In this document: in pieces, positions 15,677-23,616 of the stretch
How the letters are laid out: every line of letters starts with the position of its first letter
Numbering within the stretch: the stretch's first letter is position 1
Assembly (NCBI RefSeq): GCF_900111155.1
Contig: NZ_FOGG01000007.1
Location: 124,001-188,000 of the forward strand
Length of the DNA: 64,000 bases
DNA from: Pedobacter rhizosphaerae
GTDB lineage: Bacteria; Bacteroidota; Bacteroidia; Sphingobacteriales; Sphingobacteriaceae
Direction: 5' to 3'
Made by a program: the position numbers and the translations under genes
Notes under the pieces: generated by a model
The model's database searches: none
Told to the model about the DNA's origin: nothing
What the model saw: the letters and a program-made list of their open reading frames with translations, nothing else

Positions 15677-18607
15677 TTAAAACGAATAAGCTAATGATCC
15701 CCAGAAGGTACGTTGAAGTAAAGTTCTGCCTATCATCAAGGTACCTGGAGTTACCGTAGAGAAATCTCTGAACTGATCACCCCTCACATCTCCTTCGGTA
15801 AGCACTTTCGCATTTAACAAGTTGTCTGCCCAAAATCTTACTGATACTTTTTTAGTGAAATTATATCCCGCTCCTGCCTTGGTAACAATATATCCTGGTA
15901 GTTTATAGCTATTACTAGGCGAGGTGAAACGGTTACCCACATAGGTTGCTGAAACATATAGGTTGAAGTTTTTGTAGTCGTAATTTGCACCCAACTCGGT
16001 ATTAATTACAGGCACTCGCTCTGTTCTTTTGCCGGTAAAACTGTAAATACGGTCGCCAAATTCTGCCATAACAGCTGCATTTCCTTTGGTTGAGGCTTCA
16101 TAATCTGTGTATTTAGAATCCTGAACGGTACCGGTTAACCTTAAACTGAGCGGCTTGGCTATTTTGTACGATATTTCATACTCGGCACTCCAGGTGCGTG
16201 TTGAGCCAAAGGCCACCAATGCTTGTGTTCCAGCTGCGGCAGTAGGCACGTTAATGGTTAATGAAGTATTTTTTATGGCCGAGTAACTTCCAGAGGCAAA
16301 AATGGCCAGATTATTTTTGGCATATTTGAAACCTACTTCTCCTAAATATACCGGGCGTTTCTTAATATTTGCCGGATTGTAGGCTGAAGCATTATAATCG
16401 CCAATATTTGGTGCGTTGTAAGCTTTGGTTGCCCTGGCGAATACACTAGAGGTATTGCTGATCTTATAATTGGCTCCCAATGATGCCGCCCAATTGGTTA
16501 GGGTCTCATCATATGGCGTGTAGCCTAAAATAGTTGGAGTAGAGGGAGCCGTGGTATTCACCGTTCCATTCGCATTTAGCGCATAGTAAGGTCTATCGCC
16601 ATTTACGTTCTGATTATCTATTCTGGCTCCGATATCCAAACGCCACTGTTCTGAAAGTTTAATTTCATTGGTAGCATATAGCGACAAAGTTCTGGTATCG
16701 CCAATAAATGTATTTTTAGTTTGAACTGTTCTTTCGGCTGCTGTAGGCGATTGCAATAAGATACTTGGGTGCTCCTTGAATTCAGAAAACGAGCGGAAGG
16801 TGTATCTTACATCATCGCGGTTATATTGGTGTATACCTGCTCCAATACCCAGGCTGTGGTTCTTTACCGTTTTTTTCAAATCCAGGTAGTTCACAATCTG
16901 GACATCACTATTGCGCTGGCCGTTTGCAGAAGAGGTAATCACATAATCGCCACTCACAAATGGGGCTACTGCACCACCAGGATAATAGTAGGGTGTTGCT
17001 GCTGTTCTGGCTGCTATTCCGGCCGGTACGGTGTACGTAGAGTTGGTATGTGTATTCTGGTAGCGGAAATTGTTGGTAATCTGCCAGCCTCCATCAGTTT
17101 GATAATTGAACTGAAAACCACCTGAGCCGAGTTTGGTATGCATACCATCTTTTAAGCTAAAGTTGTAGGCCGACCCTGCCGGATCTGTGTAGCTCCATTC
17201 AGTTTGCAATGGAACAATAGATTGAGAAGCCATGTCATAATCGCGGTAGGTAGTAGGCTTGCCTGTACCATCATAGGGATAATAACTGGTTAGCAAAAAT
17301 TGAACTTTATCATTCAGGTATTTACCGTAAACGCGGATGTAACCTTTGTTATTTTTGAAATTGAAGGTCATATTTCCTTTGAGTTGACCCCCACGGTTGG
17401 CCGGACTAAAGCCCTGATCTACCACGCCATTGTCTGTACGGTAGAAACCCCCAATGTTGTACCTTACCTGCTCGCTGATTTTGCCTCCGGTATTTCCGTC
17501 GAAACGGTACAAACCCTGAGAGAAACCAGAGGTCAATTTAACCTGACCATAGGCTTTGTCTGCCCCAACATAGCTGATATTATTCACTACAGCTCCAGGA
17601 GTATTGGATTGGATGATGGCAGCATTACCCCCTCTAATCGCCTCGATATTCTGTATGGTTAAATCAGTTTTATAGTATTGATCGATTGACGGGTTGGTGT
17701 TAAATCCGGTAGGCAACAGAGGTAAACCATCTTCCTGAATACCTAAAAAGATGTATCCGCCTTGCTGAGGAAAACCACGTACCCAAACATTTCCAGGTCC
17801 ATCGCCACCAGTACTTTCTACCGTTAATCCCGGAATGGCTTTCAACAGATCGGTACTGTTTAGTGGTGCCCTGTTGGTAATGTCCTTATTACTTACGGAA
17901 GTTAATGCCACACTGCTCTCTAACTTTTTCTTTGGATTTCCGCCCGTAACCATTACACTTTCTAACTGGAGGTTATCTTCTGAAAGGCTAATGCTGATAT
18001 TTTCATCTGTATTTCCAGGAGATAAGATCACTTCTTTGGAAATAAAGCCTACATATCTCACAACCAGTACACGGCTATCAACGGTAAGTCCTTTTAAAGC
18101 AAAACGGCCGTTTGCATCTGTAGTGGTTCCAATAGTTTTTCCCTTCACTGTAACGGAAACTCCGGGTAGCGCGGTTCCTTTACTATCGGTCACTGTTCCT
18201 GTAACACTCCCATCAAAAGATTTAAGGAGTTCAAGGGAATTATTGGCCGGAATAGAATACAGTAAAATCTGATCTTTTACGATCCTGTACCCCACATCAT
18301 ATTTTTTTAAAGAGTTTTCTAAAAAATATCTCAGCTTCTGATTGGTAATGTTGATAGAAATTTTTCGCTCAGAGTTAATGAGCTGTGGACTGTAAACAAA
18401 CTTGACTGCGGCTAAAGATTCGGCTTTGGCAATAATGGTTTTCATATCAGTTTGTTCGGCCCTGATAGAAATTGGTTTGTTTAGAAAATCCTGTGCATCT
18501 ACATTTTTTGCAAATGCAGCACAGGTGAATATTATGATTACAAGTATTTGGTAAATCGAATTTCTCATTGCAAATATAGCCAGCGAAATAAGTTGATTTT
18601 TTTTCAT
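15677..18607 (-). CDS. TonB-dependent outer-membrane receptor with STN signalling domain (FecA-like transducer)
   Basis: The 976-residue product has a signal peptide (hydrophobic stretch ILVIIIFTCAAFA). An STN secretin/TonB N-terminal domain follows at about residues 46-120, then a carboxypeptidase-regulatory-like domain at about 130-215 (GTVTDSKGTALPGVSVTVKG). After that come a TonB plug (about 225-340) and a 22-strand-type beta-barrel ending in the terminal aromatic of LAYSF. An STN domain together with neighbouring fecR and ECF sigma genes marks a cell-surface signalling transducer: ligand binding outside releases the sigma factor inside. No SusD partner is present. Its position next to the exported sugar enzymes suggests a glycoside ligand, but an iron chelate cannot be excluded. 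An internal ATG at 18568 is an alternative start. Confidence 0.88.
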   Translation of the reverse strand: MKKNQLISLAIFAMRNSIYQILVIIIFTCAAFAKNVDAQDFLNKPISIRAEQTDMKTIIAKAESLAAVKFVYSPQLINSERKISINITNQKLRYFLENSLKKYDVGYRIVKDQILLYSIPANNSLELLKSFDGSVTGTVTDSKGTALPGVSVTVKGKTIGTTTDANGRFALKGLTVDSRVLVVRYVGFISKEVILSPGNTDENISISLSEDNLQLESVMVTGGNPKKKLESSVALTSVSNKDITNRAPLNSTDLLKAIPGLTVESTGGDGPGNVWVRGFPQQGGYIFLGIQEDGLPLLPTGFNTNPSIDQYYKTDLTIQNIEAIRGGNAAIIQSNTPGAVVNNISYVGADKAYGQVKLTSGFSQGLYRFDGNTGGKISEQVRYNIGGFYRTDNGVVDQGFSPANRGGQLKGNMTFNFKNNKGYIRVYGKYLNDKVQFLLTSYYPYDGTGKPTTYRDYDMASQSIVPLQTEWSYTDPAGSAYNFSLKDGMHTKLGSGGFQFNYQTDGGWQITNNFRYQNTHTNSTYTVPAGIAARTAATPYYYPGGAVAPFVSGDYVITSSANGQRNSDVQIVNYLDLKKTVKNHSLGIGAGIHQYNRDDVRYTFRSFSEFKEHPSILLQSPTAAERTVQTKNTFIGDTRTLSLYATNEIKLSEQWRLDIGARIDNQNVNGDRPYYALNANGTVNTTAPSTPTILGYTPYDETLTNWAASLGANYKISNTSSVFARATKAYNAPNIGDYNASAYNPANIKKRPVYLGEVGFKYAKNNLAIFASGSYSAIKNTSLTINVPTAAAGTQALVAFGSTRTWSAEYEISYKIAKPLSLRLTGTVQDSKYTDYEASTKGNAAVMAEFGDRIYSFTGKRTERVPVINTELGANYDYKNFNLYVSATYVGNRFTSPSNSYKLPGYIVTKAGAGYNFTKKVSVRFWADNLLNAKVLTEGDVRGDQFRDFSTVTPGTLMIGRTLLQRTFWGSLAYSF

Positions 18608-18687
18608 AAATTTGGTTATTGTTCATTAAATGATTGGATTTATTGGACATAGAAATACCATTAATACATTCAAAATGTATTTAACTT

Positions 18688-18712
18688 GCCGGCAATGCCC
18701 CACATTGTCGGC
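18688..18712 (-). other. Hairpin in the fecR-receptor gap
   Basis: GCCGGCAATG (18688-18697) pairs with CATTGTCGGC (18703-18712), 9 of 10 bp, around a 5-nt loop. It lies 81 bp upstream of the receptor start inside the 196-bp gap after fecR. No strong U tract follows on the minus strand. It could set different levels of anti-sigma factor and receptor. Confidence 0.5.
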
Positions 18713-18741
18713 TTTGTTATTTAAGAATATATTAAGGAAGG

Positions 18742-18756
18742 TTAGGCCGGGCCTAA
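18742..18756. promoter_or_regulatory. Perfect 15-bp palindrome TTAGGCC-g-GGCCTAA
   Basis: Two perfect 7-bp half-sites flank one central base, 48 bp past the fecR stop and about 135 bp before the receptor start. It may be an operator or a compact stem; no protein can be assigned. Confidence 0.45.
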
Positions 18757-18803
18757 GGACTGTTCAGGATTAGTTTTCTCATCATAATTTTTATATATTT
18801 TGG

Positions 18804-19847
18804 TTAGTTTTTGTCGGAAACCACAATGCTGGTTCCCTGGATTGTGTATTTTCTTGAAATAGATCCGCAAATCAGGTCTAATTGCTCATATAAACCTTTG
18901 TCTGCTAAATCGCCTGTAAAGGTGTAATCTAAAATCCTGGTATCTATGGTTCTGATTTCAATACCATAAGCACAAGAAAGGGTGGCAAAAATTTTCTTCA
19001 GACTTTCTTCCTTGAAATTATAGTTAACATGGCTGGGGCGGTTATAGGCCACAGCAAGTGGTAGCGGTTTTTCTATCAATGTTTTTTTGAGGCTATGATT
19101 TGCAAATACCCCTTTTTGATTGGGTGTTAACAAAATGGGTTTCGCCAGTTTTTTGGCCGATAATGAAAATAAGGTACGTTTTTCATTTTCTTTTACCTGC
19201 ACTTTACCCGTTCTTACAGATACCTGCGCGCCCCGGTTATCTTTTGAGGACCGCACAAAAAAGCTGGTGCCTAGAACTTTTACGACTACTTTTTCATTAA
19301 ACACCAAAAAAGGTTTCTTAGGGTTTTTGCTCACCGAGAAAAAAGCATTTCCTTTTAAGAACACCGTTCTTTTATCGGCAGCAAAAACCTTCGGATAAAT
19401 AATGTTGGAGCCAGGCTCCAAAGTGATTCTGGATTGATCACTAAGTGAAATTATAATGGGACGATTAGAATTATTCGTTTCATTAATGAGCGCCAAGTCA
19501 TCATTATCATTTACAAAACTTCTTTCTGCCTGATTGTAATTACTGGTGTAAAGTAAACCAATTAATACAACAAGGGTAATAGAGGCGGCAATGGCCACAT
19601 AGCGCCATAGTTTAATGCTTTTTGATGGTTTTTGCCCGGAAAGATATTGCGTATCGATTTTTTGTGTTTTGTTTCCTATCGCTATCCAGCTACGGTCCTC
19701 CATCAATTGCAGGTCCGAATCAGATAAGTCGCTTAGGTTTTGATCCCCTAGTTTATGGTACCATTTGTTGATCCAAAGTTTTTCTGCTTCGGTGACATTT
19801 CCCTGGTTATATCGGGTAAGTAAATCCAAAAATGATTTTTGGTCCAT
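18804..19847 (-). CDS. FecR family anti-sigma factor
   Basis: The 347 residues have a cytosolic N-terminal part (about 1-83), one membrane segment (YVAIAASITLVVLIGLLYT, about 84-102), and a periplasmic FecR domain with ITLEPGSNIIYP, FFSVSKNPKKPFLV and VKVLGTSFFVRS. A C-terminal DUF4974-like domain follows (VNYNFKEESLKKIFATL). FecR proteins bind the ECF sigma factor in the cytosol and the receptor STN domain in the periplasm. It lies between the sigma gene (103 bp upstream) and the TonB receptor gene (196 bp downstream), the standard order. Confidence 0.92.
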   Translation of the reverse strand: MDQKSFLDLLTRYNQGNVTEAEKLWINKWYHKLGDQNLSDLSDSDLQLMEDRSWIAIGNKTQKIDTQYLSGQKPSKSIKLWRYVAIAASITLVVLIGLLYTSNYNQAERSFVNDNDDLALINETNNSNRPIIISLSDQSRITLEPGSNIIYPKVFAADKRTVFLKGNAFFSVSKNPKKPFLVFNEKVVVKVLGTSFFVRSSKDNRGAQVSVRTGKVQVKENEKRTLFSLSAKKLAKPILLTPNQKGVFANHSLKKTLIEKPLPLAVAYNRPSHVNYNFKEESLKKIFATLSCAYGIEIRTIDTRILDYTFTGDLADKGLYEQLDLICGSISRKYTIQGTSIVVSDKN

Positions 19848-19950
19848 AAGGTAATATTTGGCTTTATATATACAAGTAACGCTTAGAGATCATATCCCTA
19901 AATCAATATTGGAAATAAAATAGTAAAAAATGTAATTGGTTGATTATCAG

Positions 19951-20511
19951 CTACAAAAAGATGTAAAAATTTTTGATGTACGCTCTAATCCGCTTGATGG
20001 ATTGGGTGATGTGGTATTCCACGGCTTTTTCTGAAATATTCATAGATGTGGATATAGCTTTGGTTGACTGGTGTTGAAACCTGCTTAAACGAAATACTTC
20101 CTGTGTTTTTTCTGGAAGTGAATTCAGGCTTTGTTCGATAAGGCTGGAAAGATCGTGAAGTTCGATTTGATTATGGGTATCCTGATCGTTTTCAGAGTAA
20201 TTCAGGCTTTGGTATTCCATGTACTTATTTTCCATCACCAAACTTCTGATGTGGTTTATCACTGCAAATTTTAAGGCACCAAACAAATACCCGGGTAAGT
20301 TAGCAATATTAAGTTCTGCTTTTCTTTCCCAAAGGGAGATGAAAATGTTCTGAACAATTTCCTCCGCTACCAGCCTGTCGCCGGTTTTTTTATAAGCAGC
20401 CAGCAATAATTCTTTACTGAAAGCATGATAGATTTTTTCATACGCCTGATTATCTCCCTGTTTGAGGAGCTCCAATAGATCATTCGATTTTTCAGATTCA
20501 GGTGAATTCAT
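19951..20511 (-). CDS. ECF RNA polymerase sigma factor (FecI-like)
   Basis: The start is taken as the ATG at 20511 (MNSPESEKSNDLL). An in-frame ATG at 20550 overlaps a perfect -7 promoter box and would add residues not typical of the family. The 186-residue product has sigma-70 region 2 (AYEKIYHAFSKELLLAAYK, VAEEIVQNIFISLWERK) and region 4 (LPEKTQEVFRLSR, then the HTH STSMNISEKAVEYHITQSIKRIR). It is the Bacteroidota-type sigma paired with FecR and a TonB receptor downstream. It should direct RNA polymerase to the receptor and perhaps to the sugar-oxidation genes beyond. Confidence 0.93.
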   Translation of the reverse strand: MNSPESEKSNDLLELLKQGDNQAYEKIYHAFSKELLLAAYKKTGDRLVAEEIVQNIFISLWERKAELNIANLPGYLFGALKFAVINHIRSLVMENKYMEYQSLNYSENDQDTHNQIELHDLSSLIEQSLNSLPEKTQEVFRLSRFQHQSTKAISTSMNISEKAVEYHITQSIKRIRAYIKNFYIFL

Positions 20512-20547
20512 TTTAGTTTGGTTAGCTGGCAAGTATAGTAAATGTAA

Positions 20548-20555
20548 CAAATATA
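20548..20555 (-). promoter_or_regulatory. -7 promoter box of the sigma factor gene
   Basis: TATATTTG on the minus strand is a perfect TAnnTTTG. It ends 36 nt before the ATG at 20511 and supports that start over the one at 20550. No clear -33 TTTG is visible. Confidence 0.65.
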
Positions 20556-20680
20556 TTTAGGGTTGCTTCAGCAGTATTGTTAAAATAAGCGATTGTGCCG
20601 ATAAATGTTAACTGCATTTTGGCCATAAAAAAAGCTAAGTACTTAGTATAAATATATTACAAGCTTTTATCCCATTTTTT

Positions 20681-20688
20681 TACCTTTG
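20681..20688 (+). promoter_or_regulatory. -7 promoter box of the threonine dehydrogenase gene
   Basis: TACCTTTG is a perfect TAnnTTTG, 18 nt before the ATG at 20707. A TTG codon inside the box (20686) could be mistaken for a start but would lie upstream of the transcription start. Confidence 0.7.
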
Positions 20689-20706
20689 CTGATTCATAGA
20701 AAATCC

Positions 20707-21651
20707 ATGCAAGAGAAAATTGTTGTTTTAGGCTCAAATGGGCAAATCGGCACCGAATTGGTTACCATGTTACGCAAGATATATGGAGACGATAATGTTG
20801 TTGCCTGCGATATTCGCCGCCCGGATTATGATATCAAAAATTCTGCACCATTTGAATTTGTGAATGTTCTGGATAAAGAGATGGTGAAAGGCATTTTTCA
20901 GAAATATAAGCCTACTCAGGTATATTTATTGGCGGCACTTTTATCGGCAACAGGAGAGCAGAACCCTAAGTTAGCCTGGGATCTGAATATGAACGGATTG
21001 CTCAATGTACTGGATCTGGCTTTAGAATATAAAACCGCCAAAGTATACTGGCCAAGCTCTATTGCCGTTTTCGGACCGAATTCTCCGAAAGATGCCACGC
21101 CACAATACTGTACAATGGATCCCAACACCGTTTACGGAATCAGTAAACTGGCGGGAGAACGTTGGTGTGAATATTATCATCAAAAATATGGTTTAGATGT
21201 TCGCAGTATCCGTTATCCTGGATTAATTAGCTGGAAGGCAGCTCCCGGTGGTGGAACTACCGATTACGCCATCCACATTTTTCATGATGCGTTGAAAAAA
21301 GGAAGTTATCAGAGTTTTTTAAATGCAGCAACCGAATTGCCAATGATGTATATGGATGATGCGATTAGGGGTACAATTGAACTGATGGATGCGCCTGCAG
21401 ATCAGATTTCTGTTCGCAGCAGTTACAATTTTGGTGGGGTAAGTTTTACTCCAGAAGTTTTAGCTGCTGAAATCAGGAAACATATTCCTAATTTTACACT
21501 TTCTTACGCAGAAAATGATCCACGCCAACAAATTGCGAATAGCTGGCCACGTTCTATCGATGACAGCTACGCCAGTAAAGATTGGGGCTGGAAACCTGAG
21601 TTTGATTTATCAAAACTCACAATTGATATGTTGAATAACTTAAAGAAATAG
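20707..21651 (+). CDS. tdh: L-threonine 3-dehydrogenase, GalE-like short-chain type
   Basis: The 314-residue NAD-dependent SDR enzyme starts at the ATG at 20707 (MQEKIVVLGSNGQIG). The Rossmann glycines are in GSNGQIGTE, and the catalytic Tyr/Lys are in YGISKLAGE. The segment YPGLISWKAAPGGGTTDYA is characteristic of GalE-like threonine dehydrogenases rather than sugar epimerases. The enzyme oxidises threonine to 2-amino-3-ketobutyrate, which Kbl (gene at 43273) cleaves to glycine and acetyl-CoA. It is the first gene of a probable two-gene run with yebC. A perfect -7 box precedes it. Identification is strong but rests on motif recall. Confidence 0.88.
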   Translation: MQEKIVVLGSNGQIGTELVTMLRKIYGDDNVVACDIRRPDYDIKNSAPFEFVNVLDKEMVKGIFQKYKPTQVYLLAALLSATGEQNPKLAWDLNMNGLLNVLDLALEYKTAKVYWPSSIAVFGPNSPKDATPQYCTMDPNTVYGISKLAGERWCEYYHQKYGLDVRSIRYPGLISWKAAPGGGTTDYAIHIFHDALKKGSYQSFLNAATELPMMYMDDAIRGTIELMDAPADQISVRSSYNFGGVSFTPEVLAAEIRKHIPNFTLSYAENDPRQQIANSWPRSIDDSYASKDWGWKPEFDLSKLTIDMLNNLKK

Positions 21652-21656
21652 CTGTT

Positions 21657-21707
21657 TAACTGTTTAATTGTTAAATTGATCCGGTCAGTTATGCAATTAA
21701 GCAGTTA
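21657..21707 (+). repeat. 14-bp inverted repeat in low-complexity DNA between tdh and yebC
   Basis: TAACTGTTTAATTG (21657-21670) pairs with CAATTAAGCAGTTA (21694-21707), 13 of 14 positions with one U-G wobble, and a 23-nt loop. The surrounding DNA repeats the words TGTTTAA and CAATTAAGC. No U tract follows, so full termination is unlikely. Confidence 0.7.
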
Positions 21708-21733
21708 GACAATTAAGCGATAAACGAAAAAAA

Positions 21734-22462
21734 ATGGGAAGAGCATTCGAATTTAGAAAAGAAAGAAAATTTAAACGTTGGTCTAAAATGGCCGTACAGT
21801 TTACCCGTATAGGTAAGGATATTGTAATGGCAGTAAAGGAATCGGGTCCAAATCCTGAAACGAATTCCCGCCTACGTACGGCAATGCAAAACGCGAAGGC
21901 CGTAAATATGCCTAAGGATAGGGTAGAGGCAGCTATTAAGCGTGCTTCAGATAAATCGTTGGCGAACTATGAGGAGATTGTTTACGAAGGTTATGCGCCT
22001 CACGGGGTAGCGGTACTCATTGAAACCGCTACCGATAATACCAACCGTACAGTGGCTAACGTGCGTAGCTATTTCAATAAAACCGATGGTTCTTTAGGTA
22101 AAACAGGTTCTTTGGATTTTGTTTTTAACCGTAAATCCATTTTTCGTTTTGTACCTGCTGAAGGTTTAGATTTAGAAGAATTGGAGTTTGAATTAATTGA
22201 CGCTGGCCTGGAAGAACTTTATGTGGAGGCTGATGAAGAAGGAAATGATGTTGCAGTAGCGCAGGGTGCCTTTGAGAACTTTGGTTCTTTGCAGAAAGCT
22301 TTGGAAGAAAAAGGTATCGAATTGAAAAGCTCAAAATTAGAGCGTATCGCTTTATCACATCATGAAGTAACAGAAGAGCAAGCTGCCGATGTTTTAAAAC
22401 TCATAGATAAATTAGAAGAAGATGATGACGTTCAGGCGGTTTACCACAACATGGCTGAATAA
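21734..22462 (+). CDS. yebC: YebC/PmpR family protein (translation factor TACO1-like)
   Basis: The 242 residues start with the Bacteroidota form of the YebC N-terminus (MGRAFEFRKERKFKRWSKMA). They continue with GKDIVMAVKESGPNPETN, NMPKDRVEAAIKRA and the YEGYAPHGVAVLIE segment that defines the family. These proteins were described as DNA-binding regulators and, more recently, as ribosome-associated factors that relieve stalling at proline stretches. It lies 82 bp after tdh on the same strand and ends in a clear terminator. Length and motif order are normal. Confidence 0.95.
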   Translation: MGRAFEFRKERKFKRWSKMAVQFTRIGKDIVMAVKESGPNPETNSRLRTAMQNAKAVNMPKDRVEAAIKRASDKSLANYEEIVYEGYAPHGVAVLIETATDNTNRTVANVRSYFNKTDGSLGKTGSLDFVFNRKSIFRFVPAEGLDLEELEFELIDAGLEELYVEADEEGNDVAVAQGAFENFGSLQKALEEKGIELKSSKLERIALSHHEVTEEQAADVLKLIDKLEEDDDVQAVYHNMAE

Positions 22463-22483
22463 GGAATAAAATAATATTGAACT

Positions 22484-22518
22484 AAAGGCTTGAGGATTTA
22501 TACTTCAGGCCTTTTTTT
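22484..22518 (+). terminator. Intrinsic terminator of yebC
   Basis: The arm 22484-22495 pairs with 22503-22514 over 12 bp with two G-U wobbles and a 7-nt loop. It is followed by seven Ts (22512-22518), 21 bp past the yebC stop. Confidence 0.9.
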
Positions 22519-22561
22519 ATGGTTTTATTTTTTGAAGCGTAAAATTGATATAATATTTACG

Positions 22562-22604
22562 AAACCTCAACTTTTCGGCGATCATCGCCGAAAAGTTGAG
22601 GTTT
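22562..22604. repeat. Perfect 20-bp hairpin with 3-nt loop
   Basis: Positions 22562-22581 pair without a single mismatch with 22585-22604; the loop is TCA. The core is CTTTTCGGCGA/TCGCCGAAAAG. It lies between two convergent genes but 46 bp beyond the yebC terminator and 120 bp from the esterase stop. The tail is TTT on the plus strand and AAA-type on the other, so it could act as a bidirectional terminator or be a small mobile or REP-like palindrome. Confidence 0.8.
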
Positions 22605-22723
22605 TGATAAACTAAGTTCGTTGTATTGAAAGTATACAGGCCGGTTATTGTGTGATAAGATTAAGACGATTTTTAATCCATTCCTGCTCAAGTAACCTGG
22701 CACTTATCATGAAGTTGATAATA

Positions 22724-23503
22724 TTATTTTTTATGCGAAAATAACCAGGGCATGAGTTCTGGTTCGGCAAAGGCACTATCCCAACTGTTATGATTATCCT
22801 TTGGATAAAGGGTAAACTTAACATCAGCTCCAACCGTTTTTAGGCGCTCGGCAATGGCAATAGAGAAAACCGGATCAACAATGTCATCTTTAGCACCATG
22901 AAATATCCATAAAGGTGTTTTTTGATATTTTTTGATATTGTTGGTATTGTCGCCACCACAAATGGCAAAAGCAGCGGCAAAAGTTCTGCGCTTATGCCTT
23001 AATATTTCATAAGTCCCCATTCCGCCCATAGATAAGCCACCTACATAAACCTGATCTTTGTTTACATATGGTTTTTTAAGGAAATCTTTCACCATACCCA
23101 TTACGGCATGCATGGCTTTAGTAGGTTTTCCGCCCTCTATAAAACTGAGTGTTCTTTTACCACTTTCAGAGTGACTTACATTGATGTTTGCCCAGTTGTC
23201 ATTTTTAGGACACTGCGGGAATACAACGATTGCGGGAAAATTCTTCCGGATATCATTTTTTAGAAAAAGTTTGCCCCCGTGGGTTAACTGACTTTTATTA
23301 TCGTTTCCTTTCTCCCCACTTCCGTGTAGAAAGAAAACAATAGGATATTTTTCAGTAGCCTTAAAGTTTTCAGGAAAAAGAATCCTGTAGTAAATCGAGT
23401 CTTTTCCTTTGATAAAGCTACCCTTGTCATATTTGTTAAGGTCTTGTGCCTTAACGGCTACAAAGGAAATAAGGAAGGTTATTTGGAGAAAAATCTTTTT
23501 CAT
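22724..23503 (-). CDS. Secreted alpha/beta-hydrolase (esterase / prolyl-oligopeptidase-like)
   Basis: A Sec signal (MKKIFLQITFLISFVAVKAQ) precedes an alpha/beta-hydrolase domain. The oxyanion-hole segment is FFLHGSGEKG, the nucleophile elbow GLSMGGMGT (Ser), the acid is in FHGAKDDIVDP (Asp), and the base is in KDNHNSW (His). The 259-residue size and order match the feruloyl-esterase/phospholipase-like group often found in polysaccharide loci. The adjacent GH3, GH43-like and GH144-like genes suggest it removes ester groups from a glycan, but the substrate is unknown. A -7 box ends only 4 nt before the ATG. Confidence 0.85.
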   Translation of the reverse strand: MKKIFLQITFLISFVAVKAQDLNKYDKGSFIKGKDSIYYRILFPENFKATEKYPIVFFLHGSGEKGNDNKSQLTHGGKLFLKNDIRKNFPAIVVFPQCPKNDNWANINVSHSESGKRTLSFIEGGKPTKAMHAVMGMVKDFLKKPYVNKDQVYVGGLSMGGMGTYEILRHKRRTFAAAFAICGGDNTNNIKKYQKTPLWIFHGAKDDIVDPVFSIAIAERLKTVGADVKFTLYPKDNHNSWDSAFAEPELMPWLFSHKK

Positions 23504-23507
23504 TCAA

Positions 23508-23515
23508 CAAAAGTA
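23508..23515 (-). promoter_or_regulatory. -7 promoter box of the esterase gene, 4 nt before the start codon
   Basis: TACTTTTG on the minus strand is a perfect TAnnTTTG. Only TTGA separates it from the ATG at 23503, so the transcript should be leaderless or nearly so. The same box sequence precedes panB. Confidence 0.6.
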
Positions 23516-23575
23516 AGAAACCCCGGCTACTTTACAACAGCACGGGGTATAACACTAACCATAGTATTTTTTAAT

Positions 23576-23607
23576 CTGGCTGTTTTTTAAGGTTTAGAAA
23601 CAGCCAG
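23576..23607 (-). terminator. Hairpin after the GH3 gene
   Basis: CTGGCTGTTT (23576-23585) pairs perfectly with AAACAGCCAG (23598-23607) around a 12-nt loop. It begins 10 bp past the GH3 stop on the minus strand. The tail there is ATTAAAAAAT, without a U tract, so termination may be weak. A second short dyad, ACCCCG/CGGGGT, lies at 23520-23546. Confidence 0.55.
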
Positions 23608-23616
23608 CTGTTTAAT

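Noticed and set aside
15677..18607. Calling the STN-type TonB receptor a siderophore receptor
   Set aside because: Nothing in the sequence shows an iron-chelate ligand and the surrounding genes are sugar enzymes; ligand left open.
20512..20550. Upstream ATG at 20550 for the ECF sigma factor
   Set aside because: It overlaps a perfect -7 box and adds 13 residues that do not look like the family N-terminus.
20686..20706. A TTG start for threonine dehydrogenase at 20686
   Set aside because: The TTG lies inside the perfect -7 promoter box; the ATG at 20707 directly precedes the Rossmann strand.
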